Source of the DNA: an uncultured Blautia sp.
GTDB taxonomy: Bacteria; Bacillota; Clostridia; Lachnospirales; Lachnospiraceae
Assembly: GCA_934394595.1 (NCBI GenBank)
Contig: CAKRRX010000173.1
Coordinates: forward strand, 1-5,031
Reading direction: 5' to 3'
DNA: 5,031 nucleotides
Under the pieces are notes generated by a model. That model made no database searches. It saw only the letters and a program-made list of their open reading frames with translations, and was not told the DNA's origin. The position numbers and the translations under genes are program-made. Numbering within the stretch: position 1 is the stretch's first letter; each line of letters opens with the position of its first letter. Shown in pieces: positions 1 through 4,720 of this stretch.

Positions 1-153
1 ACTGAGGAGCAGTTAAGCGACAACTTCCAGACGCTGATTGGAGCTATTGTAAAGGCTAGACCTAGCACACTGAAAGGTCAGTATTTAAAGAGCGTTGTAA
101 TCGCTCCGACAATGGGACCTGGTGTAAAGATCAACCCGATCAAATTAGCTTAA
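1..153 (+). CDS. rplA: 50S ribosomal protein L1, C-terminal end (partial)
   Basis: The window opens in frame inside a gene; only the last 50 codons and the TAA stop (151-153) are present. The translated end has the features of the L1 C-terminus: an L-S-D-N-F-Q-T-L-I segment, the [10 protein letters not shown] stretch, and the hallmark T-M-G-P-G-V-K near the end. L1 binds 23S rRNA at the mobile L1 stalk, helps release deacylated tRNA, and in many bacteria represses its own operon by binding the mRNA. The start and upstream neighbours lie outside the window. An intrinsic terminator begins about 15 bases after the stop, so this is the last gene of its transcript here. In many bacteria rplJ and rplL follow rplA behind an L10 leader; neither is visible. 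Identification is firm from the conserved C-terminal motif. Confidence 0.95.
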   Translation, partial: TEEQLSDNFQTLIGAIVKARPSTLKGQYLKSVVIAPTMGPGVKINPIKLA

Positions 154-167
154 TAGATGAAATGAAG

Positions 168-199
168 AGAGCGCTCACCGTCAGGTGGGCGCTTTTTTG
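168..199 (+). terminator. Rho-independent terminator after rplA
   Basis: Nine bases (GCGCTCACC, 171-179) pair across a GTCA loop with GGTGGGCGC (184-192); one pair is a G-U wobble. A run of six T (193-198) follows directly, and the A/G residues at 168-170 can extend the stem into the T run. This is a textbook intrinsic terminator placed 15 bases after the L1 stop codon. Confidence 0.93.
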
Positions 200-449
200 T
201 CTTGGAAGGAGACGCCCGTGGAGGGGATGGGTGCCGGGGGATTGTGGTGGAACCCTGTGGAAGCTAAGAGGGCTGGTGGTTACGAAAAGCGCAGGAAGGG
301 AAGGACAAACTCGTTCCGTTGGAACTCAGACAGTGTCCTTCCCTTCCTGCAAGGTAACCTCCAGCCCCCTAAGTTTCCACAGGAACCCACCACGAAATCC
401 CCCGGCACCCATCCCCTCCACAGGCTGTGCCTTCAAGACGGGAAAAAGC
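191..449. repeat. Long imperfect palindromic element (MITE-like or long-hairpin RNA)
   Basis: This gene-free region is dominated by one large inverted repeat. The core spans 218-421: its 26-base ends, 218-243 and 396-421, are exact reverse complements. The centre is also exact, 291-307 pairing with 334-350 (17 bp). It encloses a 26-base loop holding a small GTTCC/GGAAC hairpin (313-325). Between ends and centre the arms still match in blocks, for example 271-283 with 354-366 (one mismatch), and CTGTGGAA-type blocks near 254-262 and 376-385. Weaker pairing continues outward: GTCTTGGAAGG (199-209) with CCTTCAAGAC (430-439), then the T run after the terminator with AAAAAGC at 443-449. The region is GC-rich compared with its flanks. 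No transposase is present and no clear target-site duplication is visible. ORFs crossing it have no ribosome site or recognisable product. It may be a non-autonomous mobile repeat, or a transcribed hairpin; the sequence alone does not decide. Confidence 0.85.
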
Positions 450-523
450 AGACGGACGCGGGCGCTTCGCTGCGCTGGTGGATGAGTGAGGAAATTCTAT
501 TATAGGAAATTTAAAGGTTGGTG

Positions 524-532
524 TGGTAGAAT
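524..532 (+). promoter_or_regulatory. Candidate extended -10 promoter for the carboxypeptidase gene
   Basis: TGGTAGAAT at 524-532 is an extended -10 (TG-n-TAGAAT), 50 bases upstream of the GTG start at 582. No good -35 hexamer is found 16-18 bases upstream, which an extended -10 can tolerate. The rest of 450-581 contains a GC-rich patch (455-480) and an A/T-rich imperfect palindrome around 491-512 (AAATTCTAT against ATAGGAAATTT). I see no gene or known RNA there. The call rests on the hexamer alone. Confidence 0.4.
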
Positions 533-581
533 GATGGGGTGTAAAATGAAGAGGACATAAAATGAAGGGTGGTGTTTTGCG

Positions 582-1613
582 GTGGCAGAATATAGAGATA
601 GAGGACAGCAAAATGTCAGGGCCGAAGGAGAACGAAGAGGACAAAATATCAGACGTAAGAGAGCCAGGAGGAGAAAGCAGAGGAGAAGAATTCTGGTCAG
701 TGCTGTGATTGAAATTCTGATTTTAGTGGTGCTGGCGGGGGCTTTTTGCTGGAACAGGGGCTTGGGAGCCAAGGTGTCGGGAGTGCTTGGGATCTTTGAC
801 AGGCCGCCTGTAAAGGAACTGGATGTGACAGGAGTAAACAGCACCAATGTGGTTTTGATGGATGTAAAAAGCGGCAAGGTGATTGGAGATTTGAATGGGG
901 AAGAGCGGATTTATCCGGCATCCATGACAAAGATCATGACAGCGATCATAGCCTTGGAAGCATTTTCAGATCTGGATCATGAGATCACGTTAAGTGAGGA
1001 TATTTTTTATGCACTGGACGGGCAGGATGCCACACAGGCGGGATTCAGACCTGGAGAGAATGTGAGAGTGCGTGATCTGGTCTACGGTGTAATGCTTCCC
1101 TCCGGTGCTGAATGCTGCCTGGCTTTGGCTGATGAAGTATCCGGTTCAGAAGAAGCTTTTGTGGAAAAGATGAATAAGAAGGCCAAGTCTATTGGGATGA
1201 AGGATACCCATTTTATGGATTGTACGGGATTACATGATCCAGAACATTATAGTACAGCGTATGATATTGCGCTGCTGCTTAAGTATGCGTTACATAATGA
1301 CACTTTTCGTGATGTGGTAGAGAGCCATTTCCATTCTACGCCGGCTACCAATGTGCATTCTGATGGAATTACCTATTATAGTACTATGTTTAAAAACATG
1401 TCGGACACGTCAGTTGTGGGTGGAGAAATCCTGGGCGGCAAGACTGGCTATACCTCCGAAGCAGGACATTGCCTGGCAAGCTTTGCGCAGATTTATGACA
1501 GGGAGTATATTCTGGTAACTGCAGGTGCCGCCGCAGATGCTACGGGAGTGCCGCATATTCTGGATGCGAAGATGATATATAATCGACTTGGTGAAGCAGT
1601 GGCGCAGAAATAA
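582..1613 (+). CDS. Serine-type D-alanyl-D-alanine carboxypeptidase (peptidase S11), membrane anchored
   Basis: This 343-residue penicillin-binding protein is expected to remove the terminal D-Ala from peptidoglycan pentapeptides outside the membrane, limiting cross-linking. Residues 20-36 are extremely basic (mostly Arg/Lys), followed by one hydrophobic span (about 37-56), so it is probably an N-terminally anchored type II membrane protein. The S11 motifs are in order: S-M-T-K at 114-117 (nucleophile Ser114, base Lys117), S-G-A at 174-176 in place of the usual SxN, and K-T-G at 287-289 inside G-G-K-T-G-Y-T. It is shorter than PBP5-type enzymes and ends soon after the catalytic domain, so the C-terminal beta domain is missing. 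GTG at 582 is chosen because an in-frame stop lies at 558-560 and the next in-frame Met (about residue 93) would remove the anchor; GAAGGGTGG at 564-572 is the likely ribosome site. The next ORF follows within about 30 bases, without a terminator between. Family assignment is firm; the exact paralogue is not. Confidence 0.93.
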   Translation: MAEYRDRGQQNVRAEGERRGQNIRRKRARRRKQRRRILVSAVIEILILVVLAGAFCWNRGLGAKVSGVLGIFDRPPVKELDVTGVNSTNVVLMDVKSGKVIGDLNGEERIYPASMTKIMTAIIALEAFSDLDHEITLSEDIFYALDGQDATQAGFRPGENVRVRDLVYGVMLPSGAECCLALADEVSGSEEAFVEKMNKKAKSIGMKDTHFMDCTGLHDPEHYSTAYDIALLLKYALHNDTFRDVVESHFHSTPATNVHSDGITYYSTMFKNMSDTSVVGGEILGGKTGYTSEAGHCLASFAQIYDREYILVTAGAAADATGVPHILDAKMIYNRLGEAVAQK

Positions 1614-1642
1614 GAAATGACAAATCCAGTGAGGAAGTGAGT

Positions 1643-1888
1643 GTGAAATATATGCAGAGATGGGAAGAAATGGAAATGGAAAAAGATGAGGCACGTGCGG
1701 AGGGGCGAGCGGAAGGGCTTTCGGAAGGGCTTTCGGAGGGGCGAGCAGAAGGACTTTCGGAAGGCCGTAACTCTATGGCAAAGCTGATGGACAAGTTGTT
1801 AGAGGCAAATAGGGTAAACGACTGCAAAAGAGCGGTAAAGGATCCGGAGTATTGTCAGACACTTATGGATGAGCTGGGAATAAAATAA
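1643..1888 (+). CDS. Short EG-repeat protein, likely C-terminal remnant of an Rpn-family transposase/nuclease
   Basis: About 81 residues, charged and soluble. It begins with a W-E-E-M-E-M-E-K-D-E helix, runs through six tetrapeptides of type (R/L)(A/S)EG, and ends in a short helical segment with D-P-E-Y and a terminal L-G-I-K. This layout matches the tail of Rpn (recombination-promoting nuclease, PD-(D/E)XK, formerly transposase_31) proteins common in Lachnospiraceae. Their catalytic N-terminal domain of roughly 200 residues is absent: the preceding sequence is the carboxypeptidase gene. The frame is open upstream as far as the carboxypeptidase stop and reads N-D-K-S-S-E-E-V-S-V-K-Y-M, so the homologous tail may start at the junction itself. 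GTG at 1643 is preferred because GAGGA (1631-1635) lies 7 bases before it; GTG 1637 is too close to that site and ATG 1652 rather far. It is either a decayed fragment or a small stand-alone protein co-transcribed with the upstream gene. Function is unknown. Confidence 0.6.
   Translation: MKYMQRWEEMEMEKDEARAEGRAEGLSEGLSEGRAEGLSEGRNSMAKLMDKLLEANRVNDCKRAVKDPEYCQTLMDELGIK
1694..1765 (+). repeat. Six tandem 12-bp units encoding (R/L)(A/S)EG
   Basis: Six in-frame units of 12 bases run without a break, each of form CGN/CTT-GCN/TCG-GAR-GGN. Two adjacent units (1718-1729 and 1730-1741) differ by a single base. Because the unit is a multiple of three, copy-number change by slippage keeps the frame and only alters the length of the charged linker. 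Confidence 0.9.
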
Positions 1889-1898
1889 ACAAAATAAT

Positions 1899-1967
1899 AG
1901 AGCATTCACGCAATGATACATATCACAATTCATATGAAGGATTGTGAAAAAAGTGAATGCTCTTTTT
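1899..1967. terminator. Probable bidirectional terminator between convergent genes
   Basis: AGAGCATTCAC (1899-1909) and GTGAATGCTCT (1953-1963) are exact 11-base reverse complements. On the plus strand the stem runs into CTTTTTCT. On the minus strand it runs into TATTATTTTG, so both converging transcripts could end here. Inside the 43-base loop a second hairpin pairs TCACAAT (1923-1929) with ATTGTGA (1941-1947), and its loop contains the perfect palindrome TTCATATGAA (1929-1938). It lies 10 bases after the EG-repeat ORF and about 30 bases beyond the alcohol dehydrogenase stop. Confidence 0.8.
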
Positions 1968-1995
1968 CTATATTGTATTTCGAGTCAGGATGGTG

Positions 1996-3150
1996 TTATT
2001 TCGCCATTTGCAGGATTGCCACAATATCTTCTTTCGTCAGCTGCTGGAAGAAGCCAATATGCCCATTTCTGCCGAAAACGCATTTCTCGGCCATTTCCTC
2101 AATCTGGGCATCCGTTGGATGAACGCCAAGTTCAGTGAGGGAGGTTGGCATGCCTATGGAGTGGCACCAGGTTTCCCAGGCGGTGATGGAATCACTATCC
2201 CCGAAAACTTTTTCACCAAACTGTGCAAACCTTCCTGGATTTGTCTTATATACATATCTCGCCCAGCTCCCCCACACAGCTGCAAGTCCGGCTCCGTGAG
2301 CCACATCAAACATACCGCCAAGCTCATGTTCAATCTTATGTGTGGCAAAATCAGATACACGTCCGGCACCAGTAAGACCGTTATGAGAAAGACTTCCAGC
2401 CCACATGAGAGTAGCACGGGCATCATAGTTCTCAGGCTTTTTTACAGCAATCTGGGCGGCATCACGAACAGAAATCATCAGTCCCTCTGCAATCCGGTCA
2501 GTAAGGCTGGTATCTGTGTCTGTAGGGGTAAAATAACGCTCCATAGTGTGCATCATAATATCAGCAGCGCCGCTGGCTGTCTGATAAGCTGAAAGACTGT
2601 AAGTCAGCTCTGGGTTCATAATGGCAAATCTGGGGCGTGCGCAGTCATGTCCGTAAGAACGCTTCATCATGCCGTCCTCGATTGTGAGAACCATGGAAGA
2701 AGACATTTCAGAGCCTGCGGCAGCAATCGTAAGAATAACACCAATGGGCAGGTTCTTATCCGTTTTTACTCGTCCATAAAGCAGGTCTTCCATTTCAAAA
2801 TCATTGGCGATTCCGTAACCAATTCCCTTTGCTGTATCAATTACACTGCCGCCTCCAATTGGCAGAAGGAAGTCAACACCTTGCGCCCGTCCAATGCGGA
2901 TTCCCTCTTTTACCAGGGAAAGACGGGGATTTGGAACAACACCGTTCAAATCCACATAGGAAAGTCCTGCATCACTTAAACTCTTGTGAACCAGATCCAA
3001 AAGCCCGGAAGTTTCAATATGTCCGCCCCTTTTTCCATAAACGATCATAACCTTGTGTCCACCAAACGCCGCAACCTGTTTTCCAACTTCACGCTCACGA
3101 CCAGCACCGAAAAGGATTTTAGTCGGAGTGTAGAAATCAAAATTTATCAT
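1996..3150 (-). CDS. Iron-containing alcohol dehydrogenase (NAD(P)H-dependent butanol dehydrogenase-like)
   Basis: A 384-residue group III (iron-dependent) alcohol dehydrogenase of the BDH/YqhD subfamily, whose members run close to 390 residues. It should reduce aldehydes such as butyraldehyde or acetaldehyde to alcohols with NAD(P)H in the cytoplasm, a fermentative redox sink or aldehyde-detoxifying step. The N-terminal dinucleotide domain holds G-G-G-S-V-I-D at 99-105. The metal-binding residues are visible in the helical C-terminal domain: Asp197 and His201 (A-D-I-M-M-H), His271 (T-H-K-I-E-H-E-L) and His285 (D-V-A-H-G-A-G). All four ligands are present, so the enzyme should be active. The reading frame extends to 3177, but ATG at 3150 is chosen: GGAGGAA lies 6 bases upstream (3157-3163), and the family's M-x-x-F-x-F-Y-x-P-T start fits. 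The gene has its own promoter, and the antiporter gene upstream is on the same strand, 109 bases away. Cofactor and substrate preference cannot be read reliably from sequence. Confidence 0.95.
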   Translation of the reverse strand: MINFDFYTPTKILFGAGREREVGKQVAAFGGHKVMIVYGKRGGHIETSGLLDLVHKSLSDAGLSYVDLNGVVPNPRLSLVKEGIRIGRAQGVDFLLPIGGGSVIDTAKGIGYGIANDFEMEDLLYGRVKTDKNLPIGVILTIAAAGSEMSSSMVLTIEDGMMKRSYGHDCARPRFAIMNPELTYSLSAYQTASGAADIMMHTMERYFTPTDTDTSLTDRIAEGLMISVRDAAQIAVKKPENYDARATLMWAGSLSHNGLTGAGRVSDFATHKIEHELGGMFDVAHGAGLAAVWGSWARYVYKTNPGRFAQFGEKVFGDSDSITAWETWCHSIGMPTSLTELGVHPTDAQIEEMAEKCVFGRNGHIGFFQQLTKEDIVAILQMAK

Positions 3151-3201
3151 GGGAAATTCCTCCGTTGAAATGTGCAATTAATAAATTCTTTTTCTGAGCC
3201 C

Positions 3202-3230
3202 ATTATATAGCAGGATTTGGAAAATATCTA
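3202..3230 (-). promoter_or_regulatory. Promoter of the alcohol dehydrogenase gene
   Basis: On the minus strand, TATAAT (3207-3202) is a perfect -10. It lies 17 bases downstream of TAGATA (3230-3225), which matches four of six bases of the -35 consensus. Predicted transcription start is near 3195, giving a leader of about 45 bases before the GGAGG-led ATG at 3150. No operator or riboswitch is evident in that leader. Confidence 0.72.
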
Positions 3231-3259
3231 TTACTTTTAAGGGTGCCTTTGGGACATTT

Positions 3260-4465
3260 TTATTTACAGGATTCCCGCGTCAACAGCCGCTTATAACTAC
3301 AATCCATTCCAATCGCCCCAAGCGGTGCTGTGATGAGAATGCCAAGTACTGCCACAGACAGGACGATCTGACCGCAGGAAAGCCCCATTGCCATTGGTAC
3401 AGAGCCGATAGCAGCCTGGACGGTTGCTTTTGGAAGATAGGCAATGGAGCAGAATAGTTTTTCCTTTGCAGTCAGGTTGGTTCCGGCTACGCAGAGGGAG
3501 ACACCAAGGGTACGGATCAGCAGTGCGGCGAAAATCATAGCCAGGGCAGCCGGACCGGCTTTCAAGGTGTATCGGATATCTACGGAGGCACCCACAAGTA
3601 CAAAAAGCAGGACTTCGGCAGCCAGCCACAGCTTTCCGAATTTCTGGGAAAGACGGGTGGAGACGGAAGGTGTACATTTCAGTTTCAAAACGCATGCCAT
3701 ACTTACCACTGCAAGAAGCCCGGAAACAGAGACTATCGGTTTCAGCCATGTTTCAACAGACATAAGCAGGAAAGACACGCCCATTACCACAATCACCTTC
3801 ATACTGTTTCGAACCATGTGGCTGTGAGCGTAAGCGGTTTCGAAAAACAGGGAAACCAGATACCCTGTAGCACTTCCAAGCAGGATTCCAAGCACAATAG
3901 AAATCGGAATGTTGATAAAATCCTGTAAATGTGCACTACCGCCTTGTGCCATAGCGGAGAATGTGGAAAACAGCACGATCACATATATATCGTCGCAGGA
4001 TGCACCGGCCAGGATCATCTGGGGAATGCTTTTGGCTGTGCCATATTTTTCTTCCATAAACTGTACCATTCTTGGGACAACAACAGCCGGGGAAACAGCT
4101 CCCATAACAGCACCCATGACCGCAGCTTCCAGCCTGGTGATTCCAAGAAACGTCGGTGCCAGCAAAATGTATGCGAAAATTTCGAAACTTGCAGGAACAC
4201 AGGCCATCATAACAGCAGGACGGCCTACCTTCTTCAGATCTGCCAGATTCAGAGATAGTCCGGCTTTCAGCAGAATAATGATCAGTGCGATCTGTCGAAG
4301 CTCCGACGATATAGAAAGAATGGACGAATCCAGTGCATTCAATACATACGGTCCCAGGAGAATGCCAGTGATCAGCATTCCGATAATACGGGGGAGCTTC
4401 AGAGCCTGACAAAGAGCTGCCAGAGAAAGCCCGACCAGAAAAATAAAAGCAAGAGATGTTAACAT
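3260..4465 (-). CDS. Cation:proton antiporter, CPA-type (Na+/H+ exchanger domain), fluoride-riboswitch controlled
   Basis: A 401-residue, strongly hydrophobic protein with roughly 12-13 membrane spans and no large soluble domain. It resembles the membrane domain of CPA2 (KefB/GerN/NapA-like) antiporters. Supporting marks are the early G-x-L-x-G-P stretch (residues 34-39, I-T-G-I-L-L-G-P-Y), V-S-P-A-V-V-V-P (124-131) where the family has its unwound helix, and an acidic pair D158-D159 in A-S-C-D-D-I-Y-V-I at the ion-binding helix. A conserved-looking L-P-K-A-T-V-Q-A-A (344-352) occurs near the C-terminus. KefB-type TrkA-N/RCK domains are absent. The frame is open to 4513, but ATG 4465 is chosen: AAAGGAGG (4484-4477) precedes it, with a longish 11-base spacer, and upstream codons lie in the terminator hairpin. 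The leader carries a fluoride aptamer, so a role in fluoride tolerance is inferred: fluoride export coupled to protons or Na+, or repair of ion/pH balance. The transported ion is not determined by sequence. Confidence 0.88.
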   Translation of the reverse strand: MLTSLAFIFLVGLSLAALCQALKLPRIIGMLITGILLGPYVLNALDSSILSISSELRQIALIIILLKAGLSLNLADLKKVGRPAVMMACVPASFEIFAYILLAPTFLGITRLEAAVMGAVMGAVSPAVVVPRMVQFMEEKYGTAKSIPQMILAGASCDDIYVIVLFSTFSAMAQGGSAHLQDFINIPISIVLGILLGSATGYLVSLFFETAYAHSHMVRNSMKVIVVMGVSFLLMSVETWLKPIVSVSGLLAVVSMACVLKLKCTPSVSTRLSQKFGKLWLAAEVLLFVLVGASVDIRYTLKAGPAALAMIFAALLIRTLGVSLCVAGTNLTAKEKLFCSIAYLPKATVQAAIGSVPMAMGLSCGQIVLSVAVLGILITAPLGAIGMDCSYKRLLTRESCK

Positions 4466-4489
4466 TGTTATAAATACCTCCTTTATACG

Positions 4490-4540
4490 CAGAAAAGCTG
4501 ATGCTTTCTGCAATAATAGTTATTACAGAAGTCATCAGCT
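4490..4540 (-). terminator. Riboswitch expression platform: terminator hairpin overlapping the aptamer
   Basis: Read on the minus strand from 4540, AGCTGATG pairs perfectly with CATCAGCT (4503-4496). After a 2x2 internal loop, TTCTG pairs with CAGAA, and TAATAA with TTATTG closes on a 3-base loop. TTTTCT follows the stem; the U-run is short. The 5' arm (4540-4526) is the same sequence as the conserved GCTGATG and the 3' strand of aptamer stem P1, so aptamer and terminator cannot form together. This predicts termination without fluoride and read-through into the antiporter with fluoride. Confidence 0.85.
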
Positions 4541-4585
4541 AAATAAGCGGTTTGGGAAAATCCCGGGGAGAACTTCATTCCCCTT
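4525..4585 (-). promoter_or_regulatory. Fluoride riboswitch (crcB motif) aptamer
   Basis: On the minus strand the leader shows the crcB-motif landmarks in order: GGGGAATGAAGT, a pyrimidine-rich TCTCCCC, AAACCGCT, then AGCTGATGACTTCTG. The pattern matches the Thermotoga petrophila aptamer element by element. Stem P1 forms from GAAGT (4575-4571) with ACTTC (4532-4528). GGGGA (4583-4579) can form the pseudoknot with TCCCC (around 4568-4564). GCT/AGC closes the short P3 with loop TATTT. Differences are a short P3 and an extra small GGG/CCC hairpin (about 4563-4553) between the pseudoknot strand and AAAC. This RNA class binds fluoride through Mg2+ ions and switches on fluoride-defence genes. It sits just downstream of a strong promoter and upstream of the antiporter. 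Confidence 0.93.
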
Positions 4586-4602
4586 TTTCATTTGTCAGTG
4601 GT

Positions 4603-4631
4603 ATCATAGCATACCTTGGTATATTTTGCAA
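4603..4631 (-). promoter_or_regulatory. Promoter of the fluoride-riboswitch/antiporter transcript
   Basis: On the minus strand, TTGCAA (4631-4626) and TATGAT (4608-4603) are spaced by exactly 17 bases, and TGC just before the -10 adds an extended -10 element. Predicted start is near 4596, about ten bases before the aptamer, giving a leader of about 130 bases before the ATG at 4465. Confidence 0.82.
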
Positions 4632-4676
4632 TCGAAAAAATCTAACTTTTGGTTAATAGCTTTTTCCGTATTCAGG

Positions 4677-4687
4677 TGATATATTAT
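4677..4687 (+). promoter_or_regulatory. Weak candidate promoter (-10) for the secreted-protein gene
   Basis: TGATATATTAT at 4677-4687 contains an extended -10 of form TG-n-TATATT, or alternatively TATTAT at 4682. It lies about 35 bases before the ATG at 4721. No convincing -35 is seen at the right distance. The call is supported mainly by position between divergent genes. Confidence 0.35.
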
Positions 4688-4720
4688 AGATAATAATCAA
4701 GGAGAAAGGCAGGGCACTAT

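Noticed and set aside
154..217. Possible L10 leader (rplJ autoregulatory RNA) after rplA
   Set aside because: Only a simple terminator hairpin is present and no rplJ follows.
162..505. Two overlapping plus-strand ORFs of about 106 codons across the palindrome
   Set aside because: They run through an inverted repeat, overlap each other, lack ribosome sites and have low-complexity Pro/Arg/Trp-rich translations typical of GC-rich non-coding DNA.
546..560. Four-codon mini-ORF (M-K-R-T) upstream of the carboxypeptidase
   Set aside because: Too short to support as a leader peptide and no attenuator structure follows it.
562..708. A 48-codon ORF starting at ATG 562 with AGAGGA 7 bases upstream, overlapping the carboxypeptidase start in another frame
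   Set aside because: The ribosome-site match is good, but the product is unrecognisable and almost all of it lies over the basic/transmembrane start of the carboxypeptidase. It could at most affect translation initiation.
1957..2592. 211-codon plus-strand ORF opposite the alcohol dehydrogenase
   Set aside because: Antisense shadow of a firmly identified gene, with no conserved features of its own; the same holds for other ORFs opposite the dehydrogenase, antiporter and carboxypeptidase.
3151..3177. Nine-codon upstream extension of the alcohol dehydrogenase reading frame
   Set aside because: GGAGGAA sits inside this stretch, ideally spaced for ATG 3150, and the family starts at that Met.
4466..4513. 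Sixteen-codon upstream extension of the antiporter reading frame
   Set aside because: It covers the terminator hairpin and the ribosome site, which must be untranslated leader.
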